DNA of 64,000 nucleotides, from the NCBI RefSeq assembly GCF_014633365.1, contig NC_068349.1:17870753-17934752 (forward strand), in the 5' to 3' direction. Below, one piece after another: positions 37,086 through 49,790 of this stretch (position 1 is the first letter of the stretch; each line of letters opens with the position of its first letter). A program made the translations under genes and the position numbers. The notes beneath the pieces are model-generated. The model had not been told where the DNA came from and did not search any database. It was given only the letters and a program-made list of their open reading frames with translations. Origin of the DNA: Diospyros lotus (Eukaryota > Streptophyta > Magnoliopsida > Ericales > Ebenaceae).

Positions 37086-38244
37086 CATATCCATATCCCG
37101 ACACTATATGTCCAGATAATATCAAACACTTGGGGCCAAAAAGCTCCACTCCCAAGGCAATGCCCGACGTCAGTCAGCTTCACCCAAGGTTTATGTACAT
37201 AACAACTGACACTTAGGGCTAAACAGCTAACTCCAGGTTAACACCTGAGGCCAGCCAGCTCCACCCAAGGTTTACACACGACTTATGTAACGACCCGTTA
37301 GAGGGTCTAGTATTTATTCAGAATTAGTTAATTAATTATTGAAGTAATTAATTAAGAGAATTTTCCATTTAATTTGCAATGTGGCAATTTAGAATATTTT
37401 TTTTAATTGAGAGATCAGCATTTAATTAGCATTTAATTCTTTATTTAGTGCTGAAATTAAATGCAAGGACTTGAGGGTCATTTAAGAAGTTGTTATTTAT
37501 TTAATTAGTTAATAAGAGTTATTATGAGATTAGGAGTCCAGGTGCGAGAAGGCTTGGGCTTAGAAGTCTCCAAGTTATAATGGGAATGTGAGATGGACTT
37601 AGGGCTGTTTATATATATATATTTGACCATAGCCATATGTTCTTCACGCCGCAAGAACAAAGAGTCAAGAAGCAGTCAGTGAGTTCAAGGATTTGTATAG
37701 AAGGCTCTCGGGAGATCATTCAAGGGTTCGATCAGAGAGTCTAAGGCAAGTATCCTATCTGTAATTCCTTTCATTACAAATTCAAGTTAGTTCGTTCTCA
37801 GTTTATTCCAGCGCTTCTTTGAGTTCTCAGATTTATATCAATTCCAGTGTATATATATATGTGTGTGCAGTGAGTGCATGAGGAAGTTATGTGGGATTCT
37901 TTATAGTGAATCTTTTAAATATGATCTTCAAATCATATTAGCAGTGATCTTAGAATACCAAAACTCTTTGTTTTGGGTTCCCAGTTTAATTAGATGGTAT
38001 GTTCAAGTATATATATATATATATTCTCATGCGATATATTATTACCCAGTGAGTTGTGTTAAGCTATGCATAATCCTTTACAGTGTTTTCTTTCATAAGC
38101 GATTGATTTAATGCATCTTGATATTATTTTATATCAATTGGGATTGTTCTCCCAAGATTTCTTTTGGAATGGTGTAGTGATGCTAAGTTTTGATTCGAGA
38201 GATGGTCTTTGTTATTGTAAGCTTCGTTTTGTATAAGTTTCCAA

Positions 38245-40320
38245 TCATTCGAATGAGCCTCCTTGTCATTCGAATGAGTTCAATGGTGTCCGAATGAGTT
38301 TTCAGTGTTATCGTAAGTTTTTCCCTTATAATGTATCAGTCATTCGAATGAGTCATGTGTTATCGTATCATTCGTATGTATTTTTAAGGTTTTGAGACTA
38401 TCATTCGAATGAGTTTTCTTGTCATTCGAATGAGCCCTTGAAAATTTGAATAAGTTGTTGCTTTGTATAGTCTAGCATTCAAATGAATCTCTCTATCATT
38501 CGAATGACCCGTGAGTACCCCATAAATGTTGGAAATGTATGCCCTAAAGACACGTTTTGTTTAATTTATGGTAATGATGTTTCTTTTATTCAGTTTATGG
38601 CACATATATTATTTGCATTTAATTGTTGGAAAGGTGTCCATGCTATTAAGTAAGTGATTCATGTGATGGGTCGTTCTTCACAGTTAGGCATGAATCATGG
38701 GTACTTAATAAGCAAGAAAATATAACTCTTGATCTTTTGATAGAACTGGGCATTCTATCATGATAAGATCATTGTGCAATAGATCCTAATGGAGGATGGC
38801 TTGCCTTAGCCAGTAAACAGTCCGTTTACTCTAATTGTACAAGCGCATTTGGAATGCGTAGAGTGGACCTGTGATAGAAGCTAATGACAAAGTACTAATT
38901 ATCATGGAGCTAGTCTATCACTGCTACTACGTGGACGAGTACTCTAATACTTGAGTATTAGTTGGTGGTCTGGTGAACCTAGAGCTATATTCTTAGATTC
39001 ATTGTAGGTGAGGTCTATCAAAGATCAATATCCTTTTGAGTTGGGAGTATGGTTTCTAATTAGCTAAGACAGACTAATACAAGATAGTTTCTGTGATTCA
39101 CCCCCTTGTGATTGTCCAAGAATAATCGAATAATCCAGGGCCCTGGGAACGTGACTTATGAGTGTGTGCTTCTGGGTAGCTCCCAATGATAAGCAAGTAC
39201 ATTCGAGTAGTCACGGATTATTGGACTAGTGATCTAAGGATGGTAGAAGTCATTTAGAAAGGTGTTAGTACATTATTCCTTTCTAAATGATGGGTGTTAC
39301 ACAGAGGGGTATTTTCGTCATTACACTAGTAGGTCAAAGACATGGCATATGCAAAATTATTCGTGGGGTCAGTGTTACCATATGGTGATAGTTGGAACAC
39401 TTAGAATGACAAAATATAGCTACTAGGTAGCAGGGATATTTTGGTCATTTTAGTAGCCGTGAATAATTTGTCTTTTGGTCCCCGGGGTAGCTCGATGTAA
39501 CTCATGTATTTTTTAATACATTTGGCTTGTTGGATGAATTACATTAAGAGAGAATTATTTTATTTAGAATGGTCCATTGGGCTAAAATAAAATAATGGTT
39601 TATTAGGGTCTTAATTAATTAATTGGGCTAACCCAATTAGAAAATTAATTAAAAGATTTGGCCCATTAGGGTTTGGCCCACTAGGGTTTTAACCCTAGGG
39701 TTCTCCCTATATATATCTCTCTTTAGTTGTTTTTTAATCCAAGTCGTTTTTCATTCTTCTTCACCGAAGAGAGGCCACGAGTTCGAGTCATACTCCGGAA
39801 GATCGAAAGGGGGCGTTTGTGTTCTGATGCGACGGAGCCGAAGGCTAGCAGGGCAGCCGTCGTCTCCTCCACACGAAGAAGCACCCATCGCTCCATTCCG
39901 TCCGGTAATCCGCCGAAAACGTAAGTCTCCTAGACTCTAACCAATACGAGGATCGTTTTATTTTTAAAACGCTTCCGTTGCATGCTTTTGATCCTCGTTC
40001 ATGATCCTTCAATAAATTCATTCGAATGAGGGTACTATTGCATTCGAATGAGTCGCTTTTTGTCAGTTCAAAAGTTGAAAGTTGTCAAAATTCATTTGAA
40101 AGAATTTTTGAGTCATTCGAATGAGTCCTTGATCATATCCGAATAGCCTTTGTTATATATCATTTATCATTCGAATGAGCCTATGTCATTCGAATGAGCC
40201 TCTGTCATTCGAATGAGTTTTTGCCATTCGAATGAGCTTGCTGTAGTCCATTTTTTCATTCGAATTGCTTCCTTGTGCTTCCTCAATCATCCAAATAGTA
40301 TTATATAGCATCCGAATGGT
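38245..40320. repeat. Irregular phrase-repeat cluster, core TCATTCGAATGAG, split by LTR L
   Basis: At least twenty copies of TCATTCGAATGAG or decayed versions in two blocks, 38245-38520 and 40017-40320, interrupted by the copia LTR at 38527-40011. Spacing is irregular, about 18-45 bp. Confidence 0.9.
38527..40011 (+). mobile_element. Solo copia LTR L (in G in H), perfect TSD
   Basis: 1485 bp from TGTTGGAAATGTATGCCC to CATGATCCTTCA with perfect ATAAA duplications (38522-38526 and 40012-40016). The start is typical of a widespread plant copia LTR class. The small open frame at 39727-39924 lies in its transcribed leader and is not a known protein. Confidence 0.95.
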
Positions 40321-40969
40321 TTCCAATAAATTCTTAATGCAAGTCTTAAATTTAATATAAATATTCAATAATTCAAATATTGAATTTTTATGCCAAGATA
40401 TGATAAAGATCCAATATGTCATGCTTATACTCAGAAATTTCAGAATATTTATATCTCAATATGGCTGGTAAAAAAATCATATACCATGTTTAGTAGTTAA
40501 TTATGACATGATCAGCATTATTTTGTGAGATTATGTGCATACACATTTGTATGAGCATTGAGCATGACTTTATATGGAGCACTACATATCGTGTGCGAGC
40601 ACTTATATGAGCATTGCATTATGCACGCCAGGCGGCTTGTCCGCAGGGATCCTACCAGTATCAGTTTAGTTATATATCAGTTACGAGTCGCTCGCCTGTT
40701 GTCGACCAGGGGGCTAGGGGCATATTGCCCACAGTAGTGCTTACAGTTTTTATATTTGTAGGACTCAGATCAGTCAGGTATGTATTACAGTTATGTGGGC
40801 CTACGTGCCAAAGTTGCATACCTGCATTTAGTTACAGTTTACGTGCATTACATCTTATAAATTCCATCCAGTGATTATTATATCTCTCAGTACAAGTTTA
40901 GTAAGTATTTTTATCAGTATCGATATTCTTCGATTCAGCTTCAGTTATTCTCTTCAGTTTATTACTTGC

Positions 40970-40985
40970 TGAGCTTTGTAGCTCA
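40970..40985 (+). promoter_or_regulatory. Conserved LTR stem-loop (TGAGCT-TTGT-AGCTCA)
   Basis: A perfect 6-bp stem in LTR G with the compensatory pair change T-A in place of C-G next to the loop. Followed by CACCATTCCAGGTCC. Confidence 0.7.
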
Positions 40986-42858
40986 TCTTGTACTCTTCAC
41001 CATTCCAGGTCCTAGTGGGGGAGTACCAGATGTGGGGCCTAGCAGCAATGTCCGGTAGTGTGTGTACGTGGAGCCGCTCAAGACCAAAGATGTCTGGGAA
41101 TTTATTAGTTAGTGCTTTTATCAGTTTAGGTTTATTTTATATTTCAGTTTAGAGATTTTCCCCTTAGATGTAGTTTATGGTTTTCAATTGATTAAGATGT
41201 TCAGTTGGTATCAGATTTCAGTTTGTCAATTAGTTTATTTTATTTTTCTCGTAGCACCTCTTCTCGGGCAGTTCTAGGAGAGGAGGTGTTACAACTTATG
41301 CCACGAGGTCACTAAATCCAGATAGCTCAACACCTAGGGGCATGCTTCCATATGCACGTAACCCTAGAGATCAATCAACTCCATTCAATGCCTTGGCTCA
41401 CCCATATAGCATACCCAAATTAACATATATAAACAAGCTTAGAATATTTCACTGAATTACCAAACTCGTGTAACCCCAAATTATACCCCAACCATGCCCA
41501 AATAATCCCTCAAGAGAATCTAAACATTCTTATGGATCTTGAAGAAATCATCCCAATCCCATCCTTTCAACATAAGCCTCTCATGAACCCTAACTCCTCT
41601 ACACATGTTTTGGAACCAAGAGTAAACCACACAAAACTCGTCCAAATAATTCAAATTCTATACCCAATCGAAGCTTATCAAGTTTATTTTACAATGCAAT
41701 AAATGGATCTCGAATCCAATTTTTTTACTAAAAGTTATGCCCAAAATAGTAGGGCATGCACAGGCTATTAAAGCTAAAAACGGTCTACAAATGGGAAGGT
41801 AACTGTTGATTGACAAAGGCTTTTTCACCTAAACTGTCGACTAATTAAGGCAACGGTCGACCAGAAGAACCCTTTACACCAAGATGGTTGATAGATTATG
41901 AAAAACAGTCGACCGACAGCACCCTTTAAGCCAGGAACAACCCACATAACACCCAAAATACATGCAAGCAATGCCAAATTCTTGCATGCAACTACACCCT
42001 AGCAATAAACACGCTATTCCTTTTAGAAATACAGGGTGAATCAAGCCCTCGTTCAGAGATGGGTGAGGTTTATCAAAAATACTAGAAAAATGACATGAGT
42101 TGCAACCAACCAGGTTTATGCAAAACATCAAAGGGTTTTATGGAAACTTAACTCGAAAATGGTGGACTCAAGAATCATGAAGGAAGAAGAGGGACACGAC
42201 ATACATCAACAAGATTCCAAAAGAAACACTTGATATGGAAGAGAGATGGAATAGGAACTTGCCTCAATGGTTGGATGGATTTAGAGAAGAAGATAAGCCA
42301 CGAACCAAGCTTCCAAGACCCGCAACTAGCCCTCTACTTCAACAACCGACCTCTTCTTTGGCTTCAACAAGAAGGAGATGGAGAAGAGGAACCGATGGAG
42401 CAAGAGGAGAAGAAGGTTCGGGAGAAGAAAGGAGAAAATGAAGAAGAATTGCACCAAGCTTCCTTGTATATACTTCTCCCCCTTTCCCAAATTGTTGTTG
42501 CACTTGCAAGAATTCACAAGGTTGCCACTTCCCCTTTTCTCCTTCTTTAAATTATATAGAAATGCTTATTTATACATACATACTCACACACCCAACTGGC
42601 CATCCCACTTCTCTTTAATCTTTAGGCCCAATTTTGACTTTTCCATAACTTCACCATACTTTCTTCTCCAATCCCATTTTCTTTGACTTGGAACATTCAA
42701 CTCGCATGGATTTCATTTAATTTCCATTTTTCACAACACTTAGAATATTTTTAACCTTCTAAATCAATTTTACCAAAATATAGCACACACCCACCAAGGC
42801 AAACATACTCTAGACCCTATGTCCGGTCGTTACATAATATATATAAAAGAAGGATAGT

Positions 42859-44026
42859 CACTACAAAAAATCAACGCTTTAGCGAAGGAAAATTCCGCCG
42901 CTAAAACACGCAACATTTTAGTGATGGGTACCTTTTCATCGCTAAAAAAGGCATCGCTGAAATTTAGCGACAGGGTTAGCGACTGGATATTTTTAGTAAC
43001 GGAATCAGCGACGAGGGTTGGGTTGTACCCGTCGTTAATCAGCGACAAAATTAGCGATAGGGTTGACCCCGTTGCTAAATTTTAATTTTTTTTTATTTAA
43101 TGTTATTTAAATATTTTTTATTTTTTAGCAACGGGGTTAACCTCATTGCTAAATTAAAATTTTTTATTTAACTTTTTTTTTTTTAGCGACGGGGTTGACC
43201 CCGTCGCTAAATTTTTATTTTTTTATTTAATTTTTTAAAAAATTTTAACGACGGGGTCGACCCCGTCGCTAATTCCATCACTAAACCCAACTCCAAAATT
43301 CAAAATTCTACGCACGTCAGGCCCCAACCATCCCTTATGTACGCCACATGGCAACATTGGGATATTACTCCCAGCTATTATCTCAAGCTCTCAACCAAAT
43401 TCTAACCCCCAACCTCTCACGACCAAGTTCCGCGCGCGAGCCAACCGATCTGGAAGCCTCCTTGTTTATTGATATATAAAAAATATATTTATACTATTCT
43501 CTTTCAAATATTTCAAAATTATATTTATACACCAAAATTTCTCAAACTTATTTAATGATATTAATTTTAATATTTAATATTAGTAAAGGGAAATGAATAT
43601 TAATTTTAATTTTATTTTGTTATTAATTTAAATAAAACTTTATTAATTATTATATTAGCAGTGAAAAATTATGTTTTTATTTTGATTTTAATTTATAATA
43701 TATTTAAAAAACTATTAGCTTAATTTTTACTAATATTAATGTTAGTAAAAATTATTGTGATATGTTTAAATCTAAAAAATTTTATTTTTTATTTAATTTT
43801 TTTATTTTTTAGCAACGGGGTTGACTCGTCGCTAAATTTTAATTCTTTATTTAAATTTTTTTTATTTTTTAGCGACGGGGTCACTCCCGTCGCTAAAAAA
43901 TAAAAGAAAATAAATAAAAAAAATTCAAATTTAGTGACGGGATTTCCGTTGCTAAATTAAAAAAATATTTAAAAAATTTAGTGACGGAAATTCCATTGCT
44001 AAAAACTATTTTTCTTTTAGTAAGTG
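42859..44026. mobile_element. Non-autonomous CACTA-type element with palindromic subterminal repeats
   Basis: Starts CACTACAAAAAATCAACGC, a standard plant CACTA end. The right end is less clear (TTTTTCTTTTAGTAAGTG). Both subterminal regions are packed with TTTAGCGACGGGG and CCCCGTCGCTAAA in direct and inverted arrangement, as CACTA elements carry for transposase binding. The middle (43270-43460) is unrelated single-copy-like sequence. There is no transposase. The 3-bp target duplication is not clear because the right end is degraded. Confidence 0.82.
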
Positions 44027-44491
44027 ATCAAGGAAAAGTTGACAATTTTTCTGTAATATCCCGAAATTTGAAAATAAATAATAATTATTCAAACTGGTGT
44101 TTGAGGACATTATTGAATATTTGGGAATTTAAGAAGAAGTATTTATTTATGTGGTTTTGAGAAAAATAAGAAATTAAAGGTAATTAATTAAATTGTTTGG
44201 AGATTAAAGACAAAATGTTTATTTGTGTAGTTTTGAGGAAATAGGAAATTTAGGTATTTAATTAATTTAATTAAATTATTTGGGAACATTTATGGAAATA
44301 AAGAAAAATTAAGGTAAATTAAATTGGGTAATTTTATGAATGTTCGGGGTATAACTGTAATAAGAGGAAAATCGGATGTGGGTGTGTGTATTAAGTTTCA
44401 GAAGTTATAGGGTCTTAATGTAATTTCCAAAAACTATCTTGGGTTTACTTTAAAATTAATGGTGTGTAGATATAGAATGAAGGTGCAGCCA

Positions 44492-44544
44492 GCGCAGCTG
44501 GCACGCGGGTGCAAAGAGGAAGGCAGGGACGCAGGTTCGAGTCC
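44492..44544 (+). promoter_or_regulatory. tRNA-like module in the 5' LTR (A-box-like plus exact B-box)
   Basis: GCGCAGCTGGCACGCGGG at 44492-44509 resembles a tRNA D-arm/A-box. GGTTCGAGTCC at 44534-44544 fits the Pol III B-box consensus exactly and is enclosed by CAGG/CCTG, a T-arm-like stem. The 3' LTR keeps the same module with GGTTCAAGTCC at 50692-50702. Confidence 0.55.
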
Positions 44545-46331
44545 TGGCATACGTGTGCACTGGAAAGATTTTGGTTGAATTTTCAGCCAAAACCTTGCCG
44601 AAAACGACGTCGTTTTGGGCAAAGCGGTGGGTTCAATTAAGCTGCCACATGGCAGCTTCTGGACGACCATTCTTTTTCCTTTTTAAAGGCTGATTTCAAC
44701 AGCTTCCAGATTCATTTTAAGCAGCAATTCCAGTGAGCAACTTGGAGGAAAAGAAGATGGCGCGTCGAGGCTAAAAATGGAGGAAAATTGGGGAGAAAAT
44801 CAAGATTAAATGTGGTTTAATTGAGGTTTAATTAGCCAGGTAAGTAGAGAATTATGTGTTAAACATTTTGTACAGTTGGAATTTTATTTTGGGCCTAATT
44901 TTATTAATTTTGGGCGTTTATATTAATTTGCAGCGTGTATTATTTTGGTGGTGTTCGAGCGTAAAAATGTTGTAAACGACTAGAAACAGGCAAGCTCTCA
45001 TCTACCCTTACAATTTCTTTCCATTTTATGAACCCCTTGCCTTCCTTTAATTCGTTTCGGTGTCACGTATTAATTATACGAATTGAGGATTTTATTAGTA
45101 TGATTTAATTTAAATTAAATATGAGACTTATTGGGATTTTATTTGTGGTGCGCCTACGTGGGATTTTAGACGGTTAAATTATTTATATCACACAGTTAGA
45201 TTTAATTAATGTGAGTCATGATTTTATTAATTACTAGAGAAACATTTTACTTCGCAGCGAGAGTGCAAGAAAGGCAAGAAACAACCGTGTAAAGGCAAGT
45301 TCTTAACCCTCTTCTCCTGTTCTTTAATTCTCGTGAGAGACTCGTGACTTCTCGTATTTTACGCCCTCCCTTACTCTAATTCGGCATCTAGTATCATTTA
45401 TTGAGTTGTTATTCATTTGTTCTAATTTAAATTAAATCCAAGACTTCTAGAGTTTTATTTATTGTGTGCCTACGGAGGTTTGTACCGCCCCTATTCCTTT
45501 TGGAATGATGTCGAACCCAACTTGGGGACTAGGTTTCTAGACGTGCGAGTTTATTTATAGTTTTCTCGAGTTTATTTATGGTTCGGTTAGAGCTATCGAG
45601 CAGTGGGGCAGGGGTCAGCTGTTTGGTAACGTTGGGGTAGACTATTGTACGACCCTGAAGTGGACCGTCGGGTGGATATTCCTAGTCACTGGCCGTTGAC
45701 CGGTGCTAAGCACTGCTGACTAGCTCTGCCGGTATGTGATTTACTGCATGATTAGATACATTGTATTACTATTCATGATTTCATATGCACATGGGTAAGG
45801 GATGCATGTTGGGGTATTCATTTATTGAGTATGCTTGGACATGGACATTCTATCTTGGTTAGGTTGCATCCAGCACGGGCATATGCATCACATGTGATTT
45901 ACTATGTGAGCGGAGCATGGCCTAATGCCTGGATGTATGGGCGCTAGTGTATCATGTTGATGCTCACTACGCCATTGCATTTTTATGTGCATTACATGGT
46001 TACTGGTAGTTATTAGTTCTCGGACGGGAGGACCGTTCCGAGGGAGCCCATGGCTCGGGTGTCGGGAGTACCGACATGGACACACAGGTGATGGGAGCAC
46101 CGACCGGGATAGCACGCGCAGGTTTGCTAGAGATACATGTTGCCTTTTAGGGTAGCGGCAGGTTGGTATGGGACTTGGGCGCCGTGTGTCTTGTGTGGGC
46201 CCCATGGACCGGTATGTGCTTTTATTATGCTATTCTATCGTGTTGTAGCATCTCATGGCTTGTGTGTACCTAGGGGTTTATTCTGGGGATAGTTTTCTGG
46301 ATATGTTCATCCTTTCTTTCTTTATGCTTGC

Positions 46332-46347
46332 TGAGTCTCTCGACTCA
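46332..46347 (+). promoter_or_regulatory. Conserved LTR stem-loop (TGAGTC-TCTC-GACTCA)
   Basis: A perfect 6-bp stem in the 5' LTR, followed by CATCATTCCAGGTAGTAG. The 3' LTR copy (52452-52467) has one changed base. Confidence 0.7.
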
Positions 46348-46745
46348 CTTTACTTTCCATCATTCCAGGTAGTAGCAACGTGGGCCATGGCAAGGGAGTT
46401 AGCTTTTAGTGGTAGAGTTGGTATGGTGTACAGGCAGTCCCGTTAGTCCCGATCAACTCTGATAGTTCAGTAGGATTTACTCTATTATTTTTACTATTCT
46501 AGGTCTTTCCTCGAGTCTAGTGTATATCGGCACAGGAGTCTATGTTCATTTATTTATCATGTGACCGCTATGTTAGTGGGGTACCCGTAGTGCATGCATG
46601 TGTTTAGCTTCACTTCCGTTGTCCTTATTTTCGTGTATGCATGCCAGGTAGTTTTTGTTTTATGTTTCATTCTTCCCCTTCCGTAGGTGCTCCAGTTCGG
46701 GTAGTCCGGGTGGTTCGGATATCCGAGCGGGGGTGCTTACATTGT

Positions 46746-46757
46746 TGGTATCAGAGC
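46746..46757 (+). other. Primer binding site, initiator tRNA-Met
   Basis: TGGTATCAGAGC, complementary to the 3' end of plant initiator tRNA-Met, starts 4 bp after the 5' LTR end. This is the usual plant LTR-retrotransposon primer. Confidence 0.95.
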
Positions 46758-47061
46758 GTAGTTTGAGTCAATTTTGGGGGACGAGTTCTTGTACACCAAG
46801 GTTGTCGGGTAGAGTTAGGAGGGTCTAAGTGAATTGAATAAGGTCAGGCTGCTTTGAGTTTTCCTGGTTCATGTGAGAGACTGTGTCCCAATTTATGTTC
46901 GTGCAAGGGTCATAAATGCACGTTAGGATGGGACCGCGAGGTGGTATGAATGGGATTTCTTTAGGACTTGTGCCTACCCTAGGTGTTTGGGTAAGAGGCT
47001 GATCTAGCCTTAATATAATTGCTTGATATATGGTGTTGTATGTAGATTTTAAGTATTCCCA

Positions 47062-47470
47062 ATGGAGCCTAGAGAACTAGATCCTAGTGTACCCCTACCT
47101 AATCCGAATGACCTCCCAACCTTGGATTGCTTATGGTGTCGGTGGAAGCTAGAGTTTGCTTCTAGATAGGGAGGCGGGCAAGATGAAGAGGAATACCTAG
47201 TGAGTTATATGTATCGGCTTGACGAGTTGTTTCAAGATTCGATTCACTAGATCTTTTGGGGATTGTCGGAGGGACAAGTCCTGTTCGCCCGTGAGCACAT
47301 GAAGGACATGTGGAGGCGGCCGACTGAAGTAATGATGAATGATGCGAGCCTTCTTTTCCATTATGATATTTTTGCCAGGGCTGTGAGGCAACAAGTTGCC
47401 ATATGGGAGTCTTCCCAGGGACCAGTACAAGACATGCCCAGGATTGGAGCATTACCTAATACCAGTTAGC
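47062..47470 (+). pseudogene. gag-like remnant of the gypsy element
   Basis: An ATG-initiated frame MEPRELDPSVPLPNPNDLPT is followed, after stops, by a readable stretch EEYLVSYMYRLDELFQDS and then EGQVLFAREHMKDMWRRP and VRQQVAIWESSQGP. The position directly after the PBS and the charged, helix-rich composition suit gag, but I see no zinc knuckle. The minus-strand frames over the same interval are shadows. Confidence 0.5.
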
Positions 47471-48084
47471 CCGAGCCATCATGAGAGCACCGTTACAATT
47501 ACCAGGGGGACCTGTTGTACCCAACTCTAGAGTAGCTAGCGATGAGGACTTAGCTTACCTGGAAGATGAAGCTACCTCGGTTGCTAAGGGTGATGAGGGA
47601 AGTTCTAGTTAGTGGGATTATTAGGGGGCTGTAAAGTAAATGTATGGTTGTAAATTATGAGTTTGGTAAGGATGGGAAATGTGTGGGAAACACCAAGTAC
47701 AATGTTTGAAGGTATTATGTAATGAGATGTATTAGGTAAACTTGTGAGCCTTGGGATCCTTAGGAATCACGTAGTTATTGCTATTAGCAAAAAATGTCCT
47801 AGTAACTTGATGTAATGAATAGTATGAACCTGGAAAGTCACAAGCCAAACTTGCAATGGACATTGGGTTGCGGACTATTTTCGCTAAGACCGAGTGGATT
47901 AGGACACCTGATTTGCGGTGGACTTGTTGGGTCCTTAATCATTGTCTATTGATGATGCAGATTAGGGATAGCACGTACCTCATCTAAGGGAAGTGGTTAA
48001 GGGAACTTCTGAAGCTACATTTAGGGCGCACGTTGTTCATGATAAGGGCATATATGGTTGGATTCCTCTCCCGGTTGTGAATGG

Positions 48085-48450
48085 GTGAGGGATACTCTAG
48101 AGTTTCTTGAAGATTTATCAAGGAGGTTGCCTTAGTAAGGATTTGACCCTACAATTGAATCGGGCAGCCTTGAGGCATAAATGTCCATTCTCCGGGCAGA
48201 TGATTTGTCGGGCTAATTTCGAAGTGTTTTCTAATGATTGCTCGTCGTACTCGTACGACCACTATAAGTTCGTGCTCATGCCATTGGGGGCTGACCGATG
48301 CCTTCCCAGTATTTATGGATTAGTCGGGACCAGCTACAGAGATAGAGGTTTGGAGCTTCCTTGGTCTCGTCAGGCGTTATCGACGCCTTATAAAGGCTTG
48401 CGTCAATTTCATGAAAGATGAGGTCGTGGTAGAATATGAGTTGGAGGTCC
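48085..48450 (+). pseudogene. Reverse transcriptase remnant of the gypsy element
   Basis: Two linked frames read YDHYKFVLMPLG then DAFPVFMD, the YGHYEFxVMPFGLxxAPxxFMD block of Ty3 reverse transcriptase. This is followed by SFLGLVRRYRRLIKACVNF, corresponding to FLGLxGYYRRFI in the palm-to-RNase H connection. The catalytic YxDD block between them has been deleted, so the enzyme is certainly dead. Confidence 0.82.
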
Positions 48451-48834
48451 ATGATTGGATTTTGCTAGAAATGGAATAGGAAGGTCCCACATGGTGGGAA
48501 TGTGCTATAAGAGTCCAATGGTAAATTGAGGTTCTAAGGGGGTTTGCATTTCCTTGGAGGTTTAGGGAAAAAACCCCAAGTTTAATCGAATTTGGATGGA
48601 TAAATCGGAACACCAATGCGAAGTTCCAAAAGAGATCTATGGTGGGAATTTACTGAAGGACTATTACGGAATTGTGGACTTGGTGTTTACAGCGGTTATG
48701 CTGCTTGAAGATTTGGCATCACTACCTAGATAGGATATAGGTGTTTAGTTCTCGCAGGTGGAGTAGAGTACAAGTGACGCCGCGGTTGGCATGACGAAAG
48801 ACTAAGGCTGTGAGACTCTATAATAAATAGGGTA

Positions 48835-48895
48835 AAGTGAAAGTGGTAGTTGACGTTTTGGGTCGCCGTGGAACATCCATGACAAAGTGAATTAG
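48835..48895 (+). pseudogene. RNase H-integrase connection remnant
   Basis: GKVKVVVDVLGRRGTSMTK corresponds to GKANVVADALSRRGTS, as in the minus-strand fragment at 4700-4640. The RNase H body is missing. Confidence 0.75.
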
Positions 48896-49664
48896 AAATG
48901 AGAAAACCCACATTGATGTTGCAGGAGATACCTGGGGTGTATGGCCAGGACCGGAGTTAGCTATATGTCTAAGTAACTGTTGGGTTCTGCCGTAAGAATA
49001 GTGGTTTCTATGAGTACGCGTGGTACTAATCACGGACCACATACCCTAGGGTCGGTTATTGACCGAGTGAGGAGATGAGACTCCTCTAGATTCTGGTCAA
49101 GTGGTATATCAGTAGAAACATGAGATGGCTTGTTATGCCAATCAGAAGAATGCTTAACCCTCGTCAGTTACTTTTCGTTGTAAGGAGACCTATGAGATGC
49201 CTTTGAGCCTAGAATAGTTATTGATACGATAAGGTGCTTTCAGTTGAGCAGGCTACAGAACAAATAAAACCGGTTTTAAAGATCGTGTTCCAGCTAACGT
49301 ATAGAATCTTTGGAAAGGTTAGGGTTAGTACTTAGCAATCTAGAGGAGGTATGGCCATTTAGGTATTTGGAGTTAAGATTAGCAGTAGGTCAAGACTGTG
49401 GTCACCAAATAAGTCATCGTAGGTACGTCGATTCCTTTAAGGGTGGGAGATCTGGTGACGTTTGGATCTCAAGATATATTGAGTGGATAACATTTATTCC
49501 TCGATAGTCCTGATTAAATGATTACCCCTATTTATTGACGAGAACCCGAACGTACACGGTAAATTATGGAAGAAAGTACTGCCGAGAAAATGTTGTGTAC
49601 TTGGTTAAGAATCAATTGAAAAAAGTCAGACTAAAGGATATTGTTGTTGAATCCTTGATTGAGT

Positions 49665-49790
49665 ATGTCGTCTCATTTCCATGTTCTTATGCCTCGTAGG
49701 TACGTGGCAAGTCCCAGTCATATTATCGGATATTAGCCTCTCGATATGCAAGAGGGTGGCTCTACTCCTGTCATTACCAGCTGTATCTGG
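49665..49790 (+). pseudogene. Integrase C-terminal tail remnant
   Basis: SSHFHVLMPRRYVASPSHII, then GY, a stop, and PLDMQEGGS matches the VFHVSMLRKYVPDPSHVLDY...PLxIQ tail common to plant Tekay-type polyproteins. Confidence 0.78.

Larger units (their letters stand above)
37286..41293 (+). mobile_element. Solo LTR G (in H), perfect TSD
   Basis: From TGTAACGACCCGTTAGAGGG to GAGGAGGTGTTACA with perfect ACTTA duplications (37281-37285 and 41294-41298). It holds copia LTR L; without it the LTR is about 2.52 kb. An ATTCGAATG phrase cluster (38245-38520 and 40017-40320) is split by L. Perfect stem-loop at 40970-40985. Confidence 0.95.
24963..42834 (-). mobile_element. Solo LTR H expanded to 17.9 kb by nested insertions
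   Basis: On the minus strand it starts TGTAACGACCGGACATAGGG (at 42834) and ends AGGCGGACCGTTACA (at 24963). It is the same family as LTR F, inverted, with perfect TAATA duplications at 24958-24962 and 42835-42839. H-derived segments are 24963-25148, 29108-29440, 34585-34858, 37086-37285 and 41294-42834. After removing inserts and their duplicated target bases they sum to about 2.5 kb, close to LTR F (2362 bp), and are in F order when read in reverse. The four inserts are LTRs C, J, K and G. Stem-loop relic at 29314-29329; GTCGAC phrase cluster at 41780-41920. Confidence 0.93.
44052..46741 (+). repeat. 5' LTR of the complete gypsy element
   Basis: 2690 bp, TGTAATATCCCG...GGGGGTGCTTACA. It contains a Pol III B-box-like site (44534-44544), a near-perfect palindrome (44593-44624) and a perfect stem-loop (46332-46347). 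Confidence 0.95.

Noticed and set aside
44528..44548. A complete tRNA gene
   Set aside because: The B-box and T-arm-like stem are good, but there is no acceptor stem or anticodon arm; kept only as a tRNA-like module.
47162..47469. Minus-strand open frames of 77-96 codons in the complete gypsy element
   Set aside because: Antisense to the gag-like remnant; they run against the LTR-PBS-PPT polarity and show no domain.
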